Assembly: GCA_934650975.1 (NCBI GenBank)
Contig: CAKUFW010000102.1
Coordinates: 1-6,183 of the forward strand
Reading direction: 5' to 3'
DNA from: an uncultured Collinsella sp.
GTDB lineage: Bacteria > Actinomycetota > Coriobacteriia > Coriobacteriales > Coriobacteriaceae
DNA: 6,183 bases
Shown: one piece after another, positions 1 through 6,049 of the stretch
Layout: every line of letters starts with the position of its first letter
Numbering within the stretch: position 1 is the stretch's first letter
The notes under the pieces: generated by a model
Told to the model about the DNA's origin: nothing
The model's input: the letters and a program-made list of their open reading frames with translations, nothing else
The model's database searches: none
Made by a program: the position numbers and the translations under genes

Positions 1-1082
1 CCCTGCTCGAGCGCCATGGCACAGGCCATGACCTCGATGGCACCCGTGGCACCGATCATGTGCCCGGTCATCGACTTGGTTGACGAGACGTGCGCGGCGC
101 GTGCCGCGTCCTCGCCGAGCGCACGCTTAATGCCCGCCGTCTCGGACGAATCATTGAGCTTGGTCGAGGTGCCGTGGGCATTGATGTAGAGGCCCTTGGA
201 CGGCTTAACGTCGCCCTCGGCCACCGCCAGCGATATCGCGCGGGCAATGCCGGCAGCCTCGGGATCGGGACTCGTGATGTGGTAGGCGTCATCGGTGTTA
301 CCGTAGCCCACGACCTCGGCATAAATGTGCGCACCGCGCGCCTGCGCATGTTCCATGCTCTCGAGCACGAGCACGCAGGCGCCCTCGCCCATCACAAAAC
401 CGTCGCGGTCCGCGTCGAACGGACGACAGGCCGTCGACGGGTCAGGATTAGTGGTGAGTGCACGGCAGGACGTAAAGCCCGCAACGGCATCGGGGATGAT
501 TGCGGCCTCGGTACCGCCGGCGAGAATCGCATCGGCATAGCCGTGTTTGATGGCGCGGAACGCCTCGCCCACCGCATGGGCCGAGGTCGCGCAAGCAGTC
601 ACGACGGGCAGGGTCGGTCCCTTTGCCTTATGGCGAATCGCGATATTGCCCGAAGCCATGTTGGGGATCATCATCGCAATCATGTAAGGCGATGCGCGGC
701 GGGGCCCACGATCGGCGATCGTGTGGACGTTGTCGACGAGCGTCTGCATGCCGCCCACGCCTGAACCCACGTAGACGCCCAGGCGCTCGCGATCGATGGC
801 GCCTTCGACATCAAAGCCCGCATCGTGCATGGCCTCGTCCGACGCCGCCAGTGCAAACTGAACGCAGGGGTCCAGGTGCTTGGCATCGTGCTTGCCAAAG
901 TAGTCGTTGCCGTCAAAGCCCTTGACCTCGGCCGCCACCTTGACGGCAAACGCATCCGTATCGAAGTGCGTAATCGGGCCGATGCCACAGGTCCCGGCAC
1001 ACATGGCCGCCCAGGTGGCAAGCGCGGTGTTGCCGAGCGGCGACACGGCACCGATGCCGGTGATTGCAACTCTCTGTTCCAT
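1..1082 (-). CDS. fabF: 3-oxoacyl-ACP synthase II (FabF), 3' end cut by window edge
   Basis: FabF is the elongating beta-ketoacyl-ACP synthase of FAS II, a cytosolic thiolase-fold enzyme that condenses malonyl-ACP with a growing acyl-ACP and releases CO2. The visible part is 360 full codons of a protein usually about 410 residues long, so roughly the last 50 lie beyond base 1. The N-terminus reads MEQRVAITGIGAVSPLG. The Cys-His-His triad is complete: C164 in TACATSAHAVGEA, H303 in NAHGTST and H341 in TKSMTGHMIGATGAIE, with the conserved K336 before it. Two tandem ATGs occur at 1085 and 1082. I chose 1082 because GAGGAG at 1094-1089 then lies 6 nt upstream rather than 3; the alternative adds one Met. 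It is the last visible gene of the fab operon, about 39 nt after the fabG stop. FabB is a less likely name given the context. Identity is near certain. Confidence 0.97.
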   Translation of the reverse strand, partial: MEQRVAITGIGAVSPLGNTALATWAAMCAGTCGIGPITHFDTDAFAVKVAAEVKGFDGNDYFGKHDAKHLDPCVQFALAASDEAMHDAGFDVEGAIDRERLGVYVGSGVGGMQTLVDNVHTIADRGPRRASPYMIAMMIPNMASGNIAIRHKAKGPTLPVVTACATSAHAVGEAFRAIKHGYADAILAGGTEAAIIPDAVAGFTSCRALTTNPDPSTACRPFDADRDGFVMGEGACVLVLESMEHAQARGAHIYAEVVGYGNTDDAYHITSPDPEAAGIARAISLAVAEGDVKPSKGLYINAHGTSTKLNDSSETAGIKRALGEDAARAAHVSSTKSMTGHMIGATGAIEVMACAMALEQ

Positions 1083-1088
1083 CATGGT

Positions 1089-1094
1089 CTCCTC
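1089..1094 (-). promoter_or_regulatory. fabF ribosome binding site (decides between tandem ATGs)
   Basis: GAGGAG on the minus strand lies 3 nt before the first ATG (1085) and 6 nt before the second (1082). The spacing favours the second ATG as the main start. Confidence 0.65.
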
Positions 1095-1121
1095 ATCCAA
1101 GCCGTTCTTCGGCCCTGGTTT

Positions 1122-1895
1122 CTACATCGCCATTCCGCCGTCGACGCGTACGACCTCACCCGTAATGTAGGCAGCCGCATCACTCGCCAAAAAGCGCACC
1201 ACGCCAGCCACTTCCTCGGGGCGCGCCATGCGCTTAAGGGGAATCTGCTCCTCGGTTGCCGCGCGCACCTTCTCCGAGAGCTTTGCCGTCATATCGGTCT
1301 CGACAAACCCGGGGGCGACCGCATTAACCCTCACGCCGCGAGGCGCAAGCTCGCGCGCCACCGCCTTGGTAAGCCCTATCACGCCCGCCTTAGAAGCAGC
1401 GTAGTTGGCCTGCCCGGCGTTGCCCATCAGGCCCACGACCGAGCTCATGTTGACGACGCAACCGCCGCGCTGGCGCATAAAGGTTTTGGTGAGCGCGCGC
1501 GTCGTGTTGAACGTGCCCTTCAGATTGACGTCGAGCACGCGGTCGAAGGCGTCATCGCCCATACGCATGAGCAAGCCATCGCGGGTGATGCCGGCGTTGT
1601 TGACGAGCGCCCAGATTGAGCCAAAGTCGTTGAGGACCGTCTCCACGCACGCGTTGACGGCATCGGGGTCGGCCACGTCACATTGATATGCGCGCGCCGT
1701 GACGCCAGCCGCCTCACAGGCTTCGCATGTCTCGCGCGCCGCATCGACGCTGCCGGCATAGACGACGGCGATATCGTAGCCATCCTCCGCCAGGCCAACC
1801 GCACAAGAGCGGCCGATACCACGCGAGCCGCCCGTGACCAGCGCCACGCGACGCGAGTCGTTGCGCTCGAGCGCGCCGTTGTTCAAGTTGCCCAT
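1122..1895 (-). CDS. fabG: 3-oxoacyl-ACP reductase (FabG)
   Basis: FabG is the NADPH-dependent short-chain dehydrogenase that reduces 3-oxoacyl-ACP to (R)-3-hydroxyacyl-ACP, the first reduction of each elongation cycle. The protein is 257 residues with a single Rossmann domain. The cofactor motif TGGSRGIG is at 21-28, and NNAG is at 99-102. The catalytic tetrad is N124, S152, Y165 and K169, with YAASK at 165-169. R143 and R186 match the positions of the E. coli FabG ACP-docking arginines. The C-terminus ITGEVVRVDGGMAM is typical. About 16 residues precede the first beta strand, more than usual, but AAAGGA at 1906-1901 lies 5 nt from the ATG and supports this start. An ATG at 1900 is out of frame. 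It sits between fabD and fabF in the same operon. SDR proteins are a broad family, but the neighbours settle the role. Confidence 0.97.
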   Translation of the reverse strand: MGNLNNGALERNDSRRVALVTGGSRGIGRSCAVGLAEDGYDIAVVYAGSVDAARETCEACEAAGVTARAYQCDVADPDAVNACVETVLNDFGSIWALVNNAGITRDGLLMRMGDDAFDRVLDVNLKGTFNTTRALTKTFMRQRGGCVVNMSSVVGLMGNAGQANYAASKAGVIGLTKAVARELAPRGVRVNAVAPGFVETDMTAKLSEKVRAATEEQIPLKRMARPEEVAGVVRFLASDAAAYITGEVVRVDGGMAM

Positions 1896-1925
1896 GTCAT
1901 TCCTTTCGGGTTACAGCTCTGCGGA

Positions 1926-2852
1926 CTATGCGAGCTCGTCGGCAATAGCTGCGACTTGCTCGGCCGTTTCGCACGAATACGCGCGAACGTCGCTCAGCGT
2001 ACGCTTGACCAGGCCGGACAGCGTCTTGCCGGGACCGACCTCGATAAACGTGTCGACGCCTTGGTCCTGCAGCGCATGCAGCGTGTCGACCCAGCGCACG
2101 GCATGACTCACCTGGTTGGCCAGCACCTCCGATGCCGCCTGCGGGTCGGCCGGATAGGGCGCTGCCGTCATGTTTGCCATAACAGGAATGAGCAACGGGG
2201 ACGGCGCGTGACCGGCCTCGATATATGCAGCAAGGCCACAGGTCGCCTCGGCCATATAGGGGCTATGGAATGCACCCGACACCGCGACCTTCATGGCGCG
2301 ACCGCCAGCCTCTTTTACCAGGACGTCGAGGGCCTGCAACGCATCGGGCGCTCCAGCCACAACCGTCTGCTGGGGGCTGTTGTAGTTGACCGGCCAGCAG
2401 TCCTCGCCTGCCTGTTTTGCCAGGCCCTCGACCTGCGCCGCATCGAGCTTGATGACGGCGCGCATGCCGCCGGGGTGACGCTCGGCCGCCGCGGCCATCA
2501 ATGCTGCACGCTCGCACACGAGCTCAAAACCCGCTCGCGTATCGAATGCCCCCGCAAAGGTGAGTGCCGCGACCTCGCCCAGCGAGAATCCCGCACAGGC
2601 GGCAGGCACCACGCCGCGCTCGCGCAGGGCGGCGGCGACGGCCAGGTCGTGCACGAACACGCAAGGCTGCGTGTTCTCGGTCCGCGAGAGCTCCTCCTTC
2701 GAGGCACTCCGGCACTGTTCACTGGTCCCCGGGCGTACCTCATCGGCGATCGCGAACACCTCGGCAGCCGCCGGCGATGCCTCGATCAGGTCGACGCCCA
2801 TCGCCGGATGCTGGGCACCCTGGCCGGCAAACAGAAACGCTACGCTACCCAT
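1926..2852 (-). CDS. fabD: Malonyl-CoA:ACP transacylase (FabD)
   Basis: FabD transfers malonyl from malonyl-CoA to the phosphopantetheine of ACP, supplying the extender for FabH and FabF. The 308-residue length is normal. Visible motifs are the oxyanion-hole segment FAGQGAQ at 8-14, the nucleophile elbow GFSLGE at 88-93 with S90, malonate-binding R115 exactly 25 residues later as in E. coli, VNYNSPQQTVVAG at 154-166, the catalytic His in SGAFHSPYM (H195), NQVSHAVRW at 245-253 and EVGPGKTLSGLVKR at 270-283. The elbow has Phe where E. coli has His (GHSLGE). The start overlaps the end of fabK by 13 nt (2840-2852), which suggests translational coupling. The only nearby purine tract is GAAGGG at 2867-2862, 9 nt from the ATG, inside fabK. 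fabG follows after 30 nt. Confidence 0.96.
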   Translation of the reverse strand: MGSVAFLFAGQGAQHPAMGVDLIEASPAAAEVFAIADEVRPGTSEQCRSASKEELSRTENTQPCVFVHDLAVAAALRERGVVPAACAGFSLGEVAALTFAGAFDTRAGFELVCERAALMAAAAERHPGGMRAVIKLDAAQVEGLAKQAGEDCWPVNYNSPQQTVVAGAPDALQALDVLVKEAGGRAMKVAVSGAFHSPYMAEATCGLAAYIEAGHAPSPLLIPVMANMTAAPYPADPQAASEVLANQVSHAVRWVDTLHALQDQGVDTFIEVGPGKTLSGLVKRTLSDVRAYSCETAEQVAAIADELA

Positions 2853-3784
2853 GCGGACGCACCCTTCAAGACGCGCTCAGCGCCATCGACCAGATCGTCA
2901 ACAATCTCGCGCGCGCTTTGGCGCTCGTTGACCATACCGGCAATCTGTCCGCACAAGTACGAACCTTCTTCGTAATTGCCGTCCTTGGCGGCCTTACGAA
3001 GCGCACCCGTACCCATGGCACCGAGCTCCTCGGGGCTTGCGCCTGCCGCCTCGCTCTTGGCATAGGCGTTGGTGAAGGGGCTCTTGAGGGCACGAACCGG
3101 ATGTCCCGTCGAGCGACCGGTCGCACGCGTCGACGTGTCGCCCGCCTTGAGCACCAGCTTCTTGTACTGCTCGGATACGGTGCACTCGTTTGCAACCAAA
3201 AAGCGCGTGCCCACCTGGACGCCGGCGGCGCCCAGCATAAAGGAGGCTGCCACGCCGCGACCATCGGCGATGCCGCCTGCCGCCACAACGGGGATATCGA
3301 CCGCATCGACCACCTGCGGAACGAGCGCCATCGTCGAGGTCTCGCCAATATGACCGCCTGATTCGGTACCCTCGGCAACCACGGCGGTGGCTCCACGACG
3401 CGCCACGAGACGCGCCAGCGCCACCGAGGCAACGACCGGGATGACCTTGATGCCCGCCTCGTTCCACGCCTTCATGTACTTGGTGGGATTGCCGGCGCCG
3501 GTCACCACAACGGGCACCCGCTCATCAATCACCACTTGTGCGACCTCGTCAACAAACGGGCTCATGAGCATAACGTTGACGCCAAAGGGCTTATCCGTCT
3601 TGGCGCGCAGCTCGTGAATCTGATCGCGCAGCCAGTTGGCATCGGCATTCATGGCCGCGATAATCCCTAAGCCGCCTGCCTCGGACACGGCAGATGCCAG
3701 CGAGGCATCGGCAATCCAGGCCATGCCGCCCTGGAACACGGGCTTTTCGATGCCAAGCAGGTCGCAGAGAGGAGTCTTGAGCAT
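2840..3784 (-). CDS. fabK: FMN-dependent enoyl-ACP reductase (FabK)
   Basis: FabK is a flavoprotein of the nitronate monooxygenase/2-nitropropane dioxygenase fold. It reduces trans-2-enoyl-ACP to acyl-ACP with NAD(P)H, the last step of each elongation cycle, and replaces the SDR-type FabI. The 314-residue length is close to that of S. pneumoniae FabK. Visible elements are VFQGGMAWIA at 16-25, GVNVMLMSP at 68-76, VTGAGNP at 94-100, the active-site signature EGTESGGHIGE at 138-148 with H145 (equivalent to pneumococcal H144), AAGGIADGRG at 168-177 and LGAAGVQVGTRF at 184-195. The last two fit phosphate-binding loops of a TIM-barrel FMN enzyme. It begins 2 nt after the acpP stop, with GGAG inside the acpP end as ribosome site, and its 3' end overlaps fabD. 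On sequence alone it could be confused with a nitronate monooxygenase. Its place inside the fab operon argues for FabK. Triclosan insensitivity is expected from the family, not shown here. Confidence 0.95.
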   Translation of the reverse strand: MLKTPLCDLLGIEKPVFQGGMAWIADASLASAVSEAGGLGIIAAMNADANWLRDQIHELRAKTDKPFGVNVMLMSPFVDEVAQVVIDERVPVVVTGAGNPTKYMKAWNEAGIKVIPVVASVALARLVARRGATAVVAEGTESGGHIGETSTMALVPQVVDAVDIPVVAAGGIADGRGVAASFMLGAAGVQVGTRFLVANECTVSEQYKKLVLKAGDTSTRATGRSTGHPVRALKSPFTNAYAKSEAAGASPEELGAMGTGALRKAAKDGNYEEGSYLCGQIAGMVNERQSAREIVDDLVDGAERVLKGASAWVA

Positions 3785-3786
3785 TA

Positions 3787-4023
3787 CTACTTCTCCAATG
3801 CCGCCTCGACCGTATCGACGAACTCGCCGACCGTCTTGGGGTTCTCCTCGGTATCGAGCTGAATGCCAAACTCGTCCTCGACGGCAACGAGGATCTCGAC
3901 GGTACCCAGGCTGTCGAGGCCAATCTCCTCGAGCGTAGACTCGGGCTTCATCTCGACATCGTCAAGGCCGGCGGTCTCGCGGATGACGTCGCAAACGCGC
4001 TCGAAGGTCTTCTGGTCTGCCAT
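3787..4023 (-). CDS. acpP: Acyl carrier protein (AcpP)
   Basis: This small acidic four-helix protein carries the growing acyl chain as a thioester on 4'-phosphopantetheine and shuttles it between all the other FAS II enzymes in the operon. It has 78 residues, the normal ACP length. The attachment site is S38 in the motif LEEIGLDSLGTVEI (31-44), at the start of helix II. The residue after DSL is Gly rather than the common Asp or Glu, a tolerated variation. Acidic residues dominate helix II and helix III (VEDEFGIQLDTEE), as needed for docking on basic patches of partner enzymes. The ribosome site AAAGGAG lies 7 nt before the ATG. It follows fabH after 53 nt and runs almost directly into fabK. 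The position between fabH and fabK makes it the housekeeping ACP rather than a specialised D-alanyl or polyketide carrier. Confidence 0.98.
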   Translation of the reverse strand: MADQKTFERVCDVIRETAGLDDVEMKPESTLEEIGLDSLGTVEILVAVEDEFGIQLDTEENPKTVGEFVDTVEAALEK

Positions 4024-4030
4024 GGTGTTT

Positions 4031-4037
4031 CTCCTTT
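4031..4037 (-). promoter_or_regulatory. acpP ribosome binding site
   Basis: AAAGGAG on the minus strand lies 7 nt before the acpP ATG. It is among the best-spaced strong sites in the operon, which fits the high ACP levels cells need relative to the enzymes. The rest of the 53-nt fabH-acpP gap is A-rich on the coding strand and shows no convincing terminator. Confidence 0.8.
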
Positions 4038-4076
4038 GTTGTTTGCCACTAGGGCGTTTTTATTTCCTATGTGCAA

Positions 4077-5036
4077 CTACTTCCAGCGAAGTAGATAGCC
4101 ACCTGCATCCAAGCCTGCGCCAAATCCAACCAAGGCGATGATGTCGCCCGCGTGAAGCGCGCCGGTATTTGCCAGTCGGTCGAGTGCAAGCGGAATGCAG
4201 GCGCTCGAGATGTTGCCGGTTTCACGCAACGTTCGGACCACACGGTCGTCCGGCACACCTAAGCGCTTGACCGCCTGGCTCAAAATTCGTTCGTTGGCCT
4301 GATGGAATACAAAATGGTCGATGTCCTCAACCGCGATACTTGCGTCGCTCGCGAGCTTGTTGACCGTGTCGCAGATCGCATTGACGCCAAACTTGAACAC
4401 ACGACGGCCATTCATGGAAAGCACGCTCTCGCGGTCCGCGGAAGCCTTGAACGGCGAGGTGCCGGCTAGCCCCGGAACACACAGCGTCTCGACATCGGGT
4501 GCGGTCGAAAGCTCAACGGCAAGGGGATTCTCTCCCCCAGCCTCTATGACCGCAGCGCCCGCGCCATCACCAAAGAGCACGCACGTCGCGCGGTCGGTCC
4601 AGTCGAGCGCACGCGTCATCTGCTCGGCGGCAACGACAAGTACGTGCCTGGCGCGACCGCGGGCGATATAGCCCTCGGCGACATCGAGCGCAAATACAAA
4701 GCCGGCACAGGCCGCCGAGACGTCGAAGGCAGGACATGCGGCGCCCAGGCGCTCGGCAACGGCGCACGCTTCGGCGGGAACGAGATGATCGCCCGTCGTC
4801 GTCGAGCAGACGATAAGATCCAGCTGGCTCGCATCGATTCCGGACGTCTGGAGCGCTCGCTCGCTCGCTGCAACGGCAAGGTCGTCGAGCGACTCGTTGG
4901 TGCAGACATGGCGGCTCTTAATACCCGTGCGGGTAAAGATCCACTCGTCCGAGGTGTCGAGGAACTCGGACAGCTCGTCATTGGAAACGCTACGCTCGGG
5001 AAGTGCCGAGCCCGTTCCCAGTATCGTAAAACCCAT
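4077..5036 (-). CDS. fabH: 3-oxoacyl-ACP synthase III (FabH)
   Basis: FabH starts fatty acid synthesis by condensing a short acyl-CoA primer with malonyl-ACP. The predicted protein has 319 residues from the chosen start. The N-terminus is MGFTILGTGSALPERSVSND, followed by DEWIFTRTGI at 30-39. The triad is C110 (DVSAACAGF), H245 (HFVFHQANERI) and N275 (GNISSACIP), and FGDGAGAAV is at 155-163. Dimer-interface residue V86 aligns with E. coli F87, which helps define the primer pocket, so the preferred acyl-CoA may differ. A longer reading frame to 5093 exists, but AAAGGAGG at 5050-5043 lies 6 nt before the ATG at 5036, and homology begins there. It is the first gene of the operon, with two operator-like dyads just upstream. 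Confidence 0.97.
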   Translation of the reverse strand: MGFTILGTGSALPERSVSNDELSEFLDTSDEWIFTRTGIKSRHVCTNESLDDLAVAASERALQTSGIDASQLDLIVCSTTTGDHLVPAEACAVAERLGAACPAFDVSAACAGFVFALDVAEGYIARGRARHVLVVAAEQMTRALDWTDRATCVLFGDGAGAAVIEAGGENPLAVELSTAPDVETLCVPGLAGTSPFKASADRESVLSMNGRRVFKFGVNAICDTVNKLASDASIAVEDIDHFVFHQANERILSQAVKRLGVPDDRVVRTLRETGNISSACIPLALDRLANTGALHAGDIIALVGFGAGLDAGGYLLRWK

Positions 5037-5042
5037 CACTAA

Positions 5043-5050
5043 CCTCCTTT
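5043..5050 (-). promoter_or_regulatory. fabH ribosome binding site (decides the start)
   Basis: AAAGGAGG on the minus strand lies 6 nt before the ATG at 5036. It fixes the fabH start there and argues against the longer frame beginning at 5093. Confidence 0.85.
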
Positions 5051-5053
5051 GAG

Positions 5054-5071
5054 TTGTTGACGTGTTTACAT
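5054..5071. promoter_or_regulatory. Operator-like dyad, copy 1 (fabH-proximal)
   Basis: The plus strand reads TTGTTGACGTGTTTACAT. Its core is two 7-bp inverted arms, TGTTGAC (5055-5061) and GTTTACA (5064-5070), 2 bp apart with two arm mismatches. It is 17/18 identical to copy 2. It ends only about 3 nt upstream of the fabH Shine-Dalgarno, so a protein bound here would lie between the fabH promoter and its ribosome site, or block transcript elongation. The cognate regulator is unknown. Confidence 0.6.
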
Positions 5072-5101
5072 CGACCAAGAGAGGATAGCGCATTCTTCGC
5101 T

Positions 5102-5119
5102 TTGTTGACGTGTTAACAT
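5102..5119. promoter_or_regulatory. Operator-like dyad, copy 2 (central)
   Basis: The plus strand reads TTGTTGACGTGTTAACAT. The inverted arms TGTTGAC (5103-5109) and GTTAACA (5112-5118) have one mismatch and a 2-bp centre. It is an 18-bp direct repeat of copy 1, 48 bp away, with one base different, and the similarity stops sharply at both ends. Conservation of a dyad twice in one intergenic region suggests binding of a dimeric transcription factor. It lies nearer the middle of the divergent region and could affect both fabH and birA. Confidence 0.6.
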
Positions 5120-5130
5120 TAAATTGTCCA

Positions 5131-5152
5131 AATGTGACAAAGGCTTCACATT
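5131..5152. promoter_or_regulatory. Perfect inverted repeat AATGTGA-N8-TCACATT
   Basis: Seven-base arms AATGTGA (5131-5137) and TCACATT (5146-5152) are exact reverse complements around an 8-bp centre. The arms resemble CRP/FNR-family half-sites (TGTGA...TCACA), but the centre is 8 bp rather than the usual 6. It lies about 60 bp upstream of birA, where it would overlap a possible birA promoter. It could be an operator or a chance palindrome. It is not followed by a T-tract, so it is not a terminator. Confidence 0.4.
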
Positions 5153-5194
5153 GTGTCTATCTATCGACACCATTGCGTCATTCACTTATTCATT

Positions 5195-5202
5195 AAGGAG
5201 GT
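5195..5202 (+). promoter_or_regulatory. birA ribosome binding site
   Basis: AAGGAGGT is a near-perfect anti-SD match, 10 nt before the birA ATG at 5213. The spacing is slightly long, but no other start codon lies in between in frame. Confidence 0.75.
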
Positions 5203-5212
5203 AGCAGCCGCT

Positions 5213-5989
5213 ATGGATGCTCAATTAACGATAGTCGACGTAACCGGATCGACCAACGATGACCTGCTCGAAGCAGGAAAACAGGGTGCGCCGCACGGCA
5301 CAGGACTTGCCGCCCGAGCCCAAACGGCAGGACGCGGCCGGCGAGGCCACAAGTGGGATTCAACCGCCGGCAACCTATTGCTTTCGATTGTCCTGCGTCC
5401 ATGCGTTGATCCTGCAAAGTACTCTGGTCTTGCTGCCGTCAGCGGCCTAGCGGTACTCGAAGCGCTCAAGAAGCAAGGTCTCGCTAACGAGCTTGGCCTC
5501 AAATGGCCCAACGATCTAGTCGCGCGAGGACGCAAGCTCGGCGGCATTCTGGTCGAGGCGGCGCGCGACAACGAGGGCAAGCCCTTCGCCGTCTGTGGCA
5601 CTGGCGTCAACGTAAACTACACGCCCCAAGAGGTGCCCGATGGCGGCCTGGCGGCAATCGGTCTCTCGGATCTCAACGAGAACGTTCCCGCCGTCGATGC
5701 GCTAGTCGAGGATGTCTATCACACCGTCGTAAACGCTGTAGACGCGTGGGCAGAGTGCCTCAACGCTATGGAAGAAAACGCCGGACCGCTCGCGCCCGTC
5801 CACGGCAAATACGTCGCTCAGCTCAATTGGATTGGGGAGCACGTTATCGCCCGCTCCCCCGCCGGAGACGAGCTGGCGCAAGGCATCTTTAAAACCGTCG
5901 ATACCTTTGGTCGCGCGTGTATCGAAACGAAAGACGGCTTGCAATCTTTCCACTTCGAAGAGGCATCGCTGCGCCCCGTGAGCGAATAG
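5213..5989 (+). CDS. birA: Biotin--[acetyl-CoA-carboxylase] ligase, monofunctional (BirA/BPL)
   Basis: This enzyme activates biotin with ATP to biotinyl-5'-AMP and transfers it to a lysine of biotin carrier domains, chiefly the BCCP subunit of acetyl-CoA carboxylase. It has 258 residues from ATG 5213. The catalytic domain begins almost at once: GSTNDDLLE at 12-20 (biotin pocket), the adenylate loop GRGRRGHKW at 40-48, KWPNDL at 97-102, KLGGILVE at 108-115 with conserved K108, and GTGVNVN at 129-135. A short C-terminal domain follows from about residue 210. There is no N-terminal winged helix-turn-helix, so it is a group I ligase and is not expected to act as a biotin repressor. AAGGAGGT at 5195-5202 lies 10 nt before the ATG. 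An in-frame GTG at 5153 would put that site inside the coding region and adds no conserved residues. It is divergent from fabH and convergent with rpsJ. Confidence 0.95.
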   Translation: MDAQLTIVDVTGSTNDDLLEAGKQGAPHGTGLAARAQTAGRGRRGHKWDSTAGNLLLSIVLRPCVDPAKYSGLAAVSGLAVLEALKKQGLANELGLKWPNDLVARGRKLGGILVEAARDNEGKPFAVCGTGVNVNYTPQEVPDGGLAAIGLSDLNENVPAVDALVEDVYHTVVNAVDAWAECLNAMEENAGPLAPVHGKYVAQLNWIGEHVIARSPAGDELAQGIFKTVDTFGRACIETKDGLQSFHFEEASLRPVSE

Positions 5990-6049
5990 GGCGCCACGGC
6001 CACCCGCTCGGCAGCCTTACCCGGCGGTCCAAACCCATCATTCAAAACA

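Larger units (their letters stand above)
5037..5212. promoter_or_regulatory. Divergent fabH/birA intergenic control region
   Basis: This 176-bp AT-richer stretch separates the starts of fabH (leftward) and birA (rightward), so it must hold the promoters for both. It contains two copies of an 18-bp dyad motif and a separate inverted repeat, listed on their own. Core promoters are not clear. For fabH, TATCCT on the minus strand at 5087-5082 is a possible -10; it would lie between the two dyads, but its -35 is poor. For birA, GTGACA at 5134-5139 resembles a -35, with only weak -10 matches (TCTATC or TATCTA) near 5156-5163. These promoter assignments are inference. Confidence 0.6.

Noticed and set aside
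1683..2975. Long plus-strand open frame (430 codons) opposite fabD and parts of its neighbours
   Set aside because: It is antisense to well-supported fabD and has no recognisable motif. Long antisense frames are expected in GC-rich genes with strong third-position bias. The same applies to plus-strand frames at 90-764, 825-1619 and 2564-3361.
4024..4076. Possible hairpin (CACATAGG/CCTAGTG) in the fabH-acpP gap
   Set aside because: The stem is short with a bulge and has no T-tract after it, so it is neither a terminator nor a clear riboregulator. I also saw no convincing promoter for acpP alone.
4357..4370. Partial match to the TTGTTGACGTG operator motif inside fabH
   Set aside because: Only the left arm matches and the right arm is absent. 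The bases encode conserved FabH protein sequence. A similar TTGTTGACG at 1597-1605 encodes the VNNAG motif of FabG.
5037..5093. Longer fabH frame starting at 5093
   Set aside because: The extra 19 residues are translated from operator and ribosome-site sequence. Homology and a perfectly spaced AAAGGAGG support the ATG at 5036.
5153..5212. Upstream in-frame GTG extension of birA (20 extra residues)
   Set aside because: It would place the AAGGAGGT ribosome site inside the coding region and adds no conserved sequence. No Shine-Dalgarno precedes the GTG at a sensible distance.
5990..6049. Short gap after birA as a possible small gene or RNA
   Set aside because: There is no start codon with a ribosome site, no conserved peptide and no stable structure apart from the terminator that follows.
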